Shown here in pieces: positions 24,101 to 34,499 of a stretch of DNA of 64,000 nt. How positions within the stretch are numbered: position 1 is the stretch's first letter; each line of letters starts with the position of its first letter. A program made the position numbers and the translations under genes. Where the stretch lies: the NCBI GenBank assembly GCA_015680685.1, contig MNCI01003602.1, forward strand, positions 469,262 to 533,261, read 5' to 3'. This DNA comes from Gnetum montanum. Its lineage: Eukaryota > Streptophyta > Gnetopsida > Gnetales > Gnetaceae. The notes below the pieces were generated by a model. The model had not been told where the DNA came from, ran no database searches, and saw only the letters and a list, made by a program, of their open reading frames with translations.

Positions 24101-26470
24101 ATGCATCCTTGAAATAGTTATTTGTGAGACAGGTTTGAAACAAGGATTAGGATCATTGTCATCTGCTGGTGAATCGTAGTGTCTATAAATCATGTTTTCA
24201 GGCCCTATTTCTTAAGTCTAGTTACTATTATGAAACAGATCCTGGACATTCAGTGGATATCTGGAAATATCCTTGTATTTAGCTTAGTCTTACACCATGG
24301 GTTGAATTGTTATAGACATAATGCTTGAATATTTTATGTGATAAACGTGGCAATGATAGAATGAGAAATGGGGATACAAAAGCTAAAACAGGAGATCCAA
24401 GGGAAAAAGGGTCACCTGGTAAACCGGAGTGTACTGAATCACTGGTGGAAGTTTCGAACAGGCTTATCCTTGAAAGACTATTGTTGAAGCTGCCTTCGTT
24501 TACATTACTGGGAGATCGTTTCAATGAAATCTTTCCTTTTGACATCACGTACAGCCTACAAAGATCTGGAATATTCTTTGCAACGGTTTCTTCTAGATTT
24601 GGGTGAGCAATCATCCTACAGTAATTAAAAAAAAAAATGAATGTGCAATCCAACATTTTATACATATATTGAGTTTATCAAGTTAATTTAATTTGTGGGT
24701 CTGTACCTCGTACTTGGATTTTTGGATGAGTGCATGAATAGTTTAGTCAAAGCGCTTCCAATTATTTCATTCACAATTGCCTCTGCATTGTTGGGTTCCT
24801 CCAGAATTTTGATTTGGGACCGAACCTGTCCTCAAGATGCTTAATTTTAGTGGGCGGAGAAAAATGTCTAGCGAAAAAAACTGTCTCAAGATTTTTCATT
24901 TTTGGCTCTAATCTTGTAGGGATACGAATGACAAGTACCTTTCTTGATTGACATAACTTTTCAACGGGAAACAAAAGTTCTTTGGTAACTGAAGCTATAT
25001 GCTTCCTGTACGCGTCTGCCACATCTTTCCGAACATTCTTTATCGGGATGTAATTTCCCACTGGCATGACATACATGTTTGGTTACCATATCAAGAAATA
25101 GGTTAACAAAAATCTATAATAGATGTTTGTTTTGAAAATTAAGACAAAAGAATGTAAGTATAGCTGACAGTAACGTTCCGAGAATTTTGTAAAACCTAGA
25201 CTGCTGAACAGTGGATTCAAGGTTTCACTGGGACGCACCTACACGGACAGAAATTTATTTAGGAAAAAAGTAAAAACAAACAAACAGAGATTTTCCTTTC
25301 TAAATCGGAAGAGCAAATGTAGACAATCGAAGAGATTTACTTTTCTAAATCGGAAAAGCAAATGTAGACAATCATCTGCTGTATTAGATTAATTTGGACA
25401 ATATTCTCTCAGGAGAAAGCACATCAAAGTTCAAGGCTCAACCATTGGTGACTCAACTGTACGTCATTGTTCTGTTATGCTTTATTTGCGTATATTCAAA
25501 AGTCTTTCTCCTTTATTCTTTACAAGAAATAAGTCTATTCTGCAAGTCTTTCTACCGTTTGTTAAACCATGATCATTCCATGTTTTCTTCCTTTACCATC
25601 CTTCTCACGCTTTTTAATCCCTGTATACGCGACTACATTTTTTTAAAATTGACTTTTTGATTTTAGCATCAATGAAGTTTGTTTATCTGTTAAATGACTG
25701 GCATATGTTGGAGCTTAGAACCTTGATCAAACCAAAATTCTAACATTTCTGATCTCCGTTTTCTATCACTCCATGCCAATAGGCCCAATACCAATGGTCT
25801 TGGTGCTGGTGTTGTAGAATACCAGCAACTCCGCGATGTATGTCAAATAATATGTTTGGATTCATGCGGAGCACAAATTTTCTAATATTTTGTCTAGCTA
25901 TTATTGGCTTATGAATCATCCGGATGTATTCCGAATTTCCTGGTGTCTGATTCTTTTGTTACTTAACTTTGCAAAGCAATATATCCAGAAAATTTTCATA
26001 GGAAAGCACGCTTCAATTATGCTCCCATGTATCTCTGCATCATTCCATATTTTCTTATGTTCCTAGCTACCAAGGAAAAATTTTGCATTCAAGCTACTCT
26101 ACCAGAATAGATTTCCAGGGGAATTCAATTTCAATGCCAGTAAAATATCGGTTCAAGAATATAGGATGACAACATCAACAAACAAAATGAAGAAATTAAG
26201 AAACATACTTGGTGTTGGAACAGCAGTGATTGGATCACGGAGATATATAACAACAATACAATCTTCATGCGGGACGAGTCGGTCCAGAGCCCAGGCAAGA
26301 GCATAGAGATCCTTTTTGTTCTTTCCAATAACGACTCCAACGGTTGGCTTGCAGTAGCTATCATCTAAAATTGCGGCTTCATCCATTTCCATTTCCATTA
26401 ATTTGTGCAAGAGTCCCAGGCACGCTACAAGCTCAACTCCCAAGCCCTGCAACTGCTGGATGATGATCAT
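21120..26470 (-). CDS. USP-domain receptor-like cytoplasmic kinase (RLCK, U-box-kinase family, without U-box), 8 exons
   Basis: Exons on the minus strand are 26470-26209, 25060-24939, 24825-24707, 24615-24416, 23979-23873, 23780-23679, 23557-23168 and 21956-21120. All introns are GT-AG and all phases agree, giving 712 codons. Domains: a USP-like fold at about residues 41-190 (GVVIGKNKKDLYALAWALD, then PTPMGNYIPI formed across intron 1); a Ser-rich linker; a coiled coil at about 271-350; and a kinase at about 395-655. Kinase motifs are GEGGYGSV (398-405), VAIK with Lys418, Glu434, HRDLKPAN (511-518), DVG instead of DFG (531-533, usual in this family), DPE (565-567) and Asp579. It should phosphorylate Ser/Thr in the cytoplasm; targets are unknown. 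Family members usually end in a U-box; this one ends in a Gln/Ser-rich tail. The start could instead be Met25, 27 or 29. Transposon relics flank it, yet I find no lesion. Confidence 0.9.
22237..22554 (-). other. 105-codon open frame within kinase intron 7, function unknown
   Basis: An ATG-started frame on the same strand as the kinase lies inside its last intron (23167-21957). The product begins MWFGNVPTLQEHGFAFKN and continues with a Glu/Gln-rich helix-like stretch and a Ser/Asn-rich stretch (STNNSSSNKSS). No family was recognised and no obvious splice signals tie it to the kinase frame. It may be a captured gene fragment or chance. Confidence 0.25.
25297..25386 (+). repeat. 45-bp tandem duplication in kinase intron 1
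   Basis: TTTCTAAATCGGAAGAGC begins at 25297 and TTTCTAAATCGGAAAAGC at 25342; both run into AAATGTAGACAATC. This gives two copies at a period of 45 bp with one clear mismatch in the shared part. Confidence 0.8.
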
Positions 26471-26889
26471 GAATCATGGAGGCGGCCGGCACTGTCACTG
26501 AATGTTCCAAAATATTTGGCAGGACTGCAGGCATGGCATTGTAATATCTAATTTTTAAATTTGTTAACATTTCTGGGCACGGCCAGTTTGACAAACGCGT
26601 TCACTGAGGCAATAAATTATTCTTCATACGGCAGGATTACGGAATCAGCGTTAGCAGTGCTTCCGTACTCTGACCAATGAACCGACCCAGAAAGAGAACC
26701 TTGATCCGAATCCGTCCACCCGGCATGATGCATAACCTTTGTCTAGGTCACTTTGCTTAATACACTTTCTAAGCTCTATCTATTTTGCTTGAACATAGAT
26801 GTCTTCAGATGGCATATATCTATTTTGCTTGAACACAAATGTGTTCAGACTGCTGGCATATGTTTTGGTGATGTTACCTATTCTCTTCT
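26471..26889 (-). promoter_or_regulatory. upstream region of the kinase gene
   Basis: The first 250 bp upstream of the start codon are GC-richer than the surroundings (GGCGGCCGGC near 26485) and probably contain the 5' UTR and promoter. The only TATA-like stretch seen is TTTAAAAATTAGATATTA on the minus strand near 26545-26565, which is weak. From 26770 a short duplicated phrase (CTATTTTGCTTGAACA, twice) marks the edge of repeat-derived DNA. Confidence 0.3.
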
Positions 26890-27560
26890 ACATGGGATAC
26901 AATGGATAAAGTGTTTACAAGGTCTTGTGGTTACGAAGTCTTGTATTTACTAAAGCGTTTTAGGATGCTGTATGCACTTGGGGAGGCTGGTACAACGCTT
27001 CAAACATGGACCTCCAAAGTTATTCCATCATGCAAGCTATCTCAAGATAATGTTATATTTTGCTTTTTGCCCACCAATTCTGCTAATTTCAAATTTTTGT
27101 GTAAAGTTATTAGGCCTATTATTCTATATTATATTTGGAAACGTAGATGTAATGTTATCTTTCAAAGGATTGATTATTCCAATATATGTCATTTAACTAT
27201 TTAACTATTATAGAGAAATTGCAGATATTCCACCTGGGTCATTTCCAACTCAAATCTCAAGCATCAAAGTTCAGAGTGGATCTTCATCAGTTGATTCATC
27301 TCCATCTCTTGCAGCCTTAGGAAAGACCTGTGATTTTAAACAACCTTTTTCAACAGAAATTGCTGCACAGAAGCTTCCCTTCTTAAATTTGAGTGGAGTC
27401 ACTAAATGAGAGTCTCTGTGTGTATACTCTCAGGTGTTTATCTGCCCCATCCAATTTTCTGTCAATCTTTCTCTTCTACCAGGTCAGTTGATCTTAGTGG
27501 ATGGCAGTTTCACAGATTGGGTTTCTTCCTTTCAAGGTATCCCCAGCAATTTAAGTAATT
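26890..27560 (+). pseudogene. possible LINE 3' end relic
   Basis: The forward frame at 26902-27200 holds QTWTSKVIPSCKLSQDNVIF and ILYYIWKRRCNVIFQ, which resemble the zinc-finger and tail region after plant LINE RT (IIWEIWKERNRRIF-type). A phrase ILVDGSF near 27490 could be an RNase H start. Between them 27217-27409 is open and Ser/Pro-rich. The match is short and by eye; a captured gene fragment is the alternative. Confidence 0.3.
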
Positions 27561-28640
27561 TAAGTTTTCCTTCTGTATCTAATCTATGTGGCTTAATGTG
27601 GATTATGTCTTTGTTACTCTTTTACTATTAATAAAACTTCTTTTTTCAGGTCCGACACCCCCGAAATGCTGTTAAACCACTAAAGATATGGTATCCACAT
27701 GCATGTATATGTTCATAGCGTGAGATTTACATACCGCGTAGAAGCAAATGCATGAATGCATGACGGTCATTTCTGGAATGAATGCATATGCTGAGTCGAA
27801 CACCCTATTTCTTTCTAATTTGTATTGTAGTGTTGCACTGTATCAATGCACGAAAAAACGTGTTTTCTCTAATCTGTCCCAGCACCATTGTATGTGCTGA
27901 GTCAAACACTCTATTTCTCTGTAATTTGTCTTGTTGCAGTAACAAGAAGCTCACGGAACCTGCAGAATGGTAGATCATATTCTATTCTATACCACCAATG
28001 CTGTACAAGATCTGTGCACGAAGACTATGAAATGAAAATGACATTAAATTGTAGTATTTTAAGTGTTTGTTTGAAACGTTCTTCCAGCGAACATTGAACC
28101 TTTTACCTGCATTTAGAGAGGGTTTTTCACATCCATTTTATATTTCCCATGGAAATGTATGCATGGTGGGCACAGCGAACTATTGACAAAGGAGAAAAAT
28201 CAAAACACTAAACACTTATTTTAGGAAACCTTAAAAACATTAAAATACTTATTTAGTAAGATGAAAAAATCATTGTTTGATGCGGCTTAAAATTTATGTT
28301 AGAAAACAGCATGCAGATAATATCATTTTACAGCATTAGGGGAAAGCAAAACTCCTATATAAGCCTGGTTTCTCTCTTTTTATACATATCCTCTTGTTCA
28401 TCATAGGTTTTAAATACAAATGACCTTAAATTATCATCAAAAGTTGGATTTTATTTATCCAATAAAGAAAAAATTATATTGTAAATCAACTGTTGAGATT
28501 TGGCTTTGTCGATAAAAATCCCTCATTTATAGGCTTTCAGATTTGCATATATGTATATAAGGTTTTTCTTTTTCTATTTCTTCAGCCTTTCTGTCTGGTA
28601 AAGTAATTTCATTTAGAAGAACATGATTTCTTATAGTCTT
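27561..28640. other. no gene; contains a 106-bp-period imperfect repeat
   Basis: The phrase TGCTGAGTCGAACACCCTATTTC at 27789 recurs as TGCTGAGTCAAACACTCTATTTC at 27895. The rest is AT-rich with no recognisable frame. Confidence 0.5.
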
Positions 28641-28649
28641 TTTTTTTTC

Positions 28650-29060
28650 CTTTTCCCTACTAGATCTCATAATCAATAGCCTTTATCATCCTTACCTAAT
28701 CTTAGAAAAGTACATCTTGAAGATCTTGAAGATTCTAGTTCTAACTTGTGCTTGTGCTTTTTTGGAATTTTGACATGTATTTCACATCCAAAAATATTAA
28801 AATGGTTGTACAAAAATCTTCTTTTCCTCCATAAAATATCTTAATTCCATCGTTTAGAAAAGCACTCAGGAACTAGTTTATAAATATAAACAATATTGTT
28901 TATTGCCTTGCCCAAAAGGATTTATCAAAGTTTGATCCCATGAACATAGTCCATCAACAATCCAAAATGGATTTAGTGATGGTTTCACATATACGATTTT
29001 GTTTTAGTGTTCCTAGAACAATTTTTATTTCAGGTATAAATTCCATTTTATTTCAGGTAT
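28650..29060 (-). pseudogene. Ty1/copia integrase C-terminal relic (element E6)
   Basis: On the minus strand the frame reads IFGCEIHVKIPKKHKHKL (near 28800-28750) and then CTFLRLGKDDKGY (near 28700-28665). Both match the conserved copia pattern FGC-x-A-[YF]-V-H-[VI]-P-K-x-x-R-x-K and C-I-F-L-G-Y-x-x-x-x-x-G-Y. Upstream KSFWARQ and NNIVYIYKLVPECF (28930-28860) fit the FWAEA and YILNRSPT region. Stops are present. The flanks to 29480 may belong to the same relic but are not recognisable. Confidence 0.6.
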
Positions 29061-31390
29061 AAATTCCATTTTGAGTGCAAAAATTCTGAAATCAAAACTA
29101 AACACCATTATTAGTTAGAAAGCATTTAATAAAATTTTCTATTTCCTTTTCAGCTTTAACTTTGAAATTTTTAAATAAATCAAATACTCAACTTTTCATG
29201 GCAGTTGGATAGAACTAGCATTTTTTAGAGAAATCATCAATCAAAAGTAACAAAATATAATGCTTCTACTATTAAATTAATGTTAGCTAAACCACATACA
29301 TCAACCTTAATTAACTTTAATTTTTAATATTTTCTAGAAGGATCATGCTTTTAAAAATTTACTTTGCATTGCTTACCAATAACACAATCCTTACAAAATA
29401 AACTAAATAAAAATGTTTAAAATGAGGGATAAGGTTTTAATCAAGTTCTAATACCTTTATTTATCTTTTACTAAGATGTTCCAAATGATTGCTAAATGTG
29501 CATCCTTTCGTCCTTGTTGGTAAATGCTATACCATTTTGTATAGAAACAAATTCAACAATGTATATGAACTCTTTTGTTTTTGAACTCTTAGTGCTGTCA
29601 CAAATATTTTTGAAAATTTTCAAAAATTTCAACAAAATATTATTGTAAAAATTTCATGATCTAATTGTATTGTAGGAATTAAAATTTTAGAAATTTCATA
29701 ATATCTCACACTCATAAATGTATCTCTTTTATTTGCTTGTTTAATAATATCTTTAATGGATTGTAGGCTGTACCTAATTGGTAAAATCACAAGATTTGCA
29801 ACTAGAGGTGCAATGTTGAGTGTCACCATTGTCCTTGCCAACCTAGAGGCTTTGTTCCAAGGAGATAACACATTGATCAAGTAATTGAGTATTCTCTTTT
29901 AAAAAAATCTTTAATGTCTGTAATCTTACAAGCATGATTATTCACATGATATACTACTTTGTCACCCATAGTTTTATAATTAACAAAACTTTGCCTATTT
30001 GGAAAAATATGAAACAAAGAACTGTAGTCAAGAATACAAATATTTTTTATTTTTCAAATTTATATGCAATTACATTTGGGTTGGGTTGTGCTTTTCATGG
30101 ATAGAATTGTTTAATTTTTATGTCATAGTTACATGTCTTGTTCTATTGTAATTTTATTATTTCAACAATTCAGGAAATAAGGGTTTTGTGAAAGTATTAT
30201 GCACTAAACTCCCATTTTTATGCCATTAGATTCAATTGATATTAGATCTCATTTGTTCTTGATTGTTTCTTTAAATTTCAAATTACTATCGTTTTATGAA
30301 TTTTTGACAATTTGACAACACTCTATTGTATATTCATTTTAATTGATGCATTCTCTCTTGATTACTAAGTTTGGTTATGTTCCTTGTGTCAATTCTATTG
30401 AGTCCCCAGTGACCCTTGTTAATCTTTGTTCACTTGGAAGTCGTTTTGGATTGTTTTCTTTTTGTAGCAAGTTGTGTGCCAAAATCATGAGTCTAACATA
30501 TCATCATGAGATTGTTAGCACTAACCATGACTTGTGATTAGGTTGTGATCTCCTACCATAGGTCATGGTGGGATCATGGTTAACCCTTTCATCTTTCTTT
30601 GTTATTTTGGTCTCTATTACAAGAAAACCTGTAATCCCATGAGTCATGGTTAGGTCACAATCAATCACTAGGAATCATTGCGAAGTTGTGATCAAGCTGT
30701 CTTTTTTTTTTGTCATTTTGTACAATTTTTAGTTATTTACATTTAATTGTGGGTTATGGTCAAGTTGTGGGCAGCCATCATAGGTTTTGGTAAGATCATG
30801 GTCTCGTGATTTTGCTATTCTTAAGTCTATCTTGTCATTGAAGCTTAATTCAATACATTTTGATATTTTTTAGATGCTATTTGATACAATTCAGTATGGT
30901 ATATTGGATTATTGAATTTAACCTTGGAATTAATTGTTGGTAATTTTTGAAGCTTTAGATCATTGGACTTATTGATTTAGTTGTTTTTTTTCTCCACCAT
31001 CAATGTTTGGTTTATTTTAACTTGGATGCTTTAATGTTTGTTGTTTATTAGAAGCTAGCATTGAGTTGTGTGGCTAGCTGGAGATAGGCTCCCTAGAGAT
31101 GTTTGGTAATTAACCCCTATTAGGATGCATCATTATGGCTCTTACTATAGACACCATCTTGTAGGAAAGGGTGATCCATGGCTCATTGGCTCTTTTCTTA
31201 ATGCTAGAACACTATACGTGAGTCTTTGATGGCACCTCTAGCATCGATAGTTTAGTTTGGGACTAATAAATAAATCCATGTATATAGTAGTTTTTCATTT
31301 GGTTTAGAAGGTACTAATGACAACAATTCACATATTTGAAATTGAGTGTAATGCGTGCTAGCCTTCTTGCTTGTAGGTTATAAAGAAATT
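29061..31390. other. AT-rich DNA without recognised genes; diverged GTCATGG repeats
   Basis: No supportable gene. From about 30480 to 30830 the phrases GTCATGGTGGGATCATGG, GAGTCATGGTTAGGTCA, GGTTATGGTCAAGTTGTGG and GGTAAGATCATGGTC recur irregularly, like a decayed minisatellite. Confidence 0.4.
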
Positions 31391-31391
31391 C

Positions 31392-31452
31392 AAGAGATAA
31401 TACTTATAGGCTCAAGTTTCTTCTTTCCTTTAGCCTATAAGTATTATCTCTT
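31392..31452. repeat. perfect 21-bp inverted repeat with 19-nt loop
   Basis: The left arm 31392-31412 (AAGAGATAATACTTATAGGC then T) is the exact reverse complement of 31432-31452. The loop is T/C-rich. Outside the perfect stem, AATT-rich flanks give weak further pairing. Confidence 0.9.
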
Positions 31453-31689
31453 TAATTTACAATGAAAATCTTGTGGTTTCTATTAAAATATGAAAAGAAC
31501 TCGATGTTTCATGAATTTTTGTTTCCATAATTAAATTAGTCTTCCTTTAAAGTCTAAATTGATTTTACAGGCACAAAACCATGCGCAATGATGTGAAATT
31601 GAAGCACACAATAGTTTTTCTAGTTAAATTCTAAAATTCAAAAGACTTGTTTTTTCTCTGTTTACAATACATTTGTTCAATGAAATGAT

Positions 31690-33684
31690 TTGCAGTGTTA
31701 GAGGCTGAGGATAGGTACAAGGATCTTCAAAGAGGAAGCGCACCCCATCAGTAACCTTATCTAAACACACCCAAACTAAATCACTATCACTGTTACCCCC
31801 ACCAACTTTCTACAACCACTATGGTAATCCTCACAGTGAAGCTTCAAAATGAAAGACTAGCGCCAAGAAAATCAAACTGCACTATGCAATGATCGTACAA
31901 TTATTATATGATCTCACATTGGTCATAGAGTTGGTGAAAGAGATTTCAATTTTCTTCTCTCAAAAGAAGAATATATTAGATACTTGGCATCAAGGGTTAT
32001 AGTTTAGTAGCATTATTATGATCTAACATTGGTCATGGAGTTGGTGAAAGCTAGTCACAACGCTAAACTAGAGAAGTCAAGACTAGTACCATTTGTTGAA
32101 TTCATGATGCTCAGAAAGGATATGATGGTTTATAACTTTGTCAAGGCTCATAACAATAGCCTATTCATTTATCAATTTAGGAAAATTTGACAATTTTTTA
32201 GATTACAGAAGAGGTTTTTGTGATTATGTTTTTAGATGGTAAAAATAGATTATGTGTTAAAAGAGGTAATATTTCCTAGGCATTAGTTACTAGAATGTTT
32301 TTTTAATGAATCTAAGTAGGGAAAAGCCTGCACCACCACCATCATAAGAATTCTTTTCTCATAGTTAAAGATTCCATACTTTGGTTTAGCAAACATCAAT
32401 GCCTATTGTGTTATGATGAAAGATAGGAAAAATGCAATTTCTTAGCGTTTACTAAATCTACTCTTATGATGAAAGATAGGAAAAATGCAATTTCTTAGTG
32501 TTTACTAAATCTACTCTACACCATGGTGAAAGAAGTAAGCTATGTGGATTGGTTGGTGATTTTGAAGACGGAGATGAAGGAGTAAGCACTATTATACTAC
32601 ATAGCGTCTTCTTCCCACTTCTCCTATGACTATTTTCTTCCTACTTTTGTTAAAAGCTTAAAAAATTTTAGTCTTCTAGATGTCATTGCAGTAGTAAGAA
32701 CAAAAGTAAGGAGTTACTTTCATGGTTGTTCTTGGAAGCCTTCTTCAAACTAGAGTAGAACACCATGGAGATTCTTAAAATAAAGTAGTCTTATAATGTT
32801 TAGTCTAAGGGGTGGAATAAAATTGAGGCTAACTACATAATGTCATCCATGATGTCTTCGGTGTTATAATGTGATAGCTTTAAAAATAAGGTTGTACATT
32901 ATGAGTCAACCATTAATTTCTTTAAGGAGTTAGTGGAAAAGAGTCCCATGGAAGAAACCGTCTTCAATAAAAAGGCTTAAAATGATTTTAAAAATCTAAA
33001 TGCAAACAACTTTTCAGTTTTAATTAGAGGCACGATAAATACAGATCTTAGTCAGGTATTGAAGATAAGTGTCATCATGATGAGTAATGATTTTTTATAT
33101 GATTTAATGTATACGAATTACATTGTAGTAGGCCATTACTTTAGAGCTAAAGCCTATGGTGCAATGATGAGGAATAACAAGATAGTGTTTAAAGCTTTTT
33201 TGATACAGAATAAGGCACTGAGCAAAGATAAAATAATTGTCTATAAAACAAAAGAGAAATATGCCAAAGCATTTGCTAAATTCAAAGGATAATTTGAAGG
33301 TGCGCTAAAGTTAACAAAGAAGCAACCACAAGAATTAGCTACACTAAAATAAATAAGAGATACCATGGGCTCTAGTATGGAAGCAGAACTAGTAATAAGA
33401 TTAGAGAAGTTGATAATGTGAAACATGGAATTAGAGGGTGATAAGCTAATAATGCAAAAAAAAAGAAAAAGAAAAAGAAAAAGAAAAAGAAACCTTTGAA
33501 CTCCAATAGGAAATTGATAGTCTTTAGAATCATATGAAGGATATTATTTTGCAAAGAATGATCTAATGGAGACCTTCAACATGGAGAGAAAGAAGCTACA
33601 GGTCATGCTGTGTGACTTAGAAGAATAGATTATCATTGATAGTTTTATAGTCCATTATGTACAGTTGTTAAGATTCTCTTCAAG
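31690..33684 (+). pseudogene. unidentified coding relic, left part (split by the outer element)
   Basis: Forward-strand frames with stops read LEKSRLVPFVEFMMLRKDMM (near 32065-32125) and NYIVVGHYFRAKAYGAMMRN, KEKYAKAFAKFKG (33115-33290), followed by a charged, helix-rich stretch. An AAAAAG microsatellite lies at 33455-33491. The frame continues across the insertion site of the outer element into 59033-59290 (...SFIVHYVQLLRFSSRKG joins YKI). I do not recognise the protein family. Long charged helices and in-frame TAG codons suggest an old repetitive gene or transposon ORF. Confidence 0.4.
32411..32516 (+). repeat. 53-bp tandem duplication
   Basis: Units 32411-32463 and 32464-32516 are identical except C/T in CTTAGCGTTT against CTTAGTGTTT. 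The near identity indicates a recent duplication within an otherwise decayed region. Confidence 0.95.
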
Positions 33685-33837
33685 AAAGGTGATGGGAGTG
33701 GTTACTCTAGCCGTTTATTCTAATTATTAGAGCAGTTACCCTAGTGGTTTATTCTAATTATTAGAGCAGTTACTCTAGCGGTTTATTCTAATTATTAGAG
33801 TGGTTACTCTAATTATTAGAGTAGTTGCTCCCAAGCC

Positions 33838-33845
33838 TATAAATA
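33838..33845 (+). promoter_or_regulatory. TATA box of E7 5' LTR
   Basis: TATAAATA in AAGCCTATAAATACAGTGCC, conserved at 58293. Confidence 0.75.
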
Positions 33846-34088
33846 CAGTGCCAAGGTGCACAATTGAATAGAAAGTCTATTAGGAGTCAAGTAACGAAAC
33901 TCTTGTAGTCTGTTAGAGTATTTTCCAAGTGCCCGCAGCAGGAGGTATAAGTGTGGATGGATCTTTATTCAAGCATTGTGTACTTGAGCATACCTTGTGT
34001 ATGGAAATAAAGATGAGCTCTTCGATTCATCCTTGTAGCACTTGAGATTTGTTTTCTTACGCATTTCTTTTATTTTATTTTCTTATGC

Positions 34089-34089
34089 N
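34089..34089. other. single-base assembly gap
   Basis: One N in CTTATGCNCTCAAGC, at the point where about 300 bp present in both related LTRs are absent. Confidence 0.95.
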
Positions 34090-34270
34090 CTCAAGCTTAC
34101 TTAACCATACAATTGTGACATATAGGTAAGCTTAGAAAGACAATGATCAACCAACCCATCCTTGTTCCACAAGGGTGCATAAGCACTTAGTCCTTGGAAT
34201 TTGACCGGATCATGCGTGAAATGCTTGTATTCGTATGGTTGAGCGTAGGGGGTAACTCGCTGCTCATCAT

Positions 34271-34288
34271 TGGCATTGTTGCCAGGGA
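34271..34288 (+). other. primer-binding site of E7 (tRNA-Asp-like)
   Basis: TGGCATTGTTGCCAGGGA directly after the LTR, close to TGGCGCCGTTGCCGGGGA, the site complementary to tRNA-Asp that is typical of Athila-group elements. The changes are mostly transitions. Confidence 0.7.
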
Positions 34289-34499
34289 CTTAGCTATTTG
34301 TGCACTAATTAGAACATAGGAAATCATTCACATCTTTGGAATGAACCCTTAGTTGGTTGAGAAAATAATAAACAAGAATACATTGCACACTAAACAGACA
34401 AGTATGTCTCCTTTTTTGTATGAAAGCGCCTCATCACCTAGGTTTGAAATAGGAAACAGTCGGTGGCGTAACACACATGATGTTGATATGCCAGTCCCT

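Larger units (their letters stand above)
33690..34269 (+). repeat. 5' LTR of E7 (incomplete at an N)
   Basis: 580 bp against 884 bp for the 3' LTR. Both have about 35-bp U3 repeats (GTTTATTCTAATTATTAGAG) in the first 150 bp. The missing part corresponds to about 58551-58850 of the partner and sits exactly at the single N at 34089. Confidence 0.9.

Noticed and set aside
24061-24179. Extra kinase exon in intron 4 (open stretch with DDNDPNP on the minus strand)
   Set aside because: Its phases do not fit the neighbours, whereas the direct join of 24416 to 23979 gives a perfect Asp codon and family-like linker.
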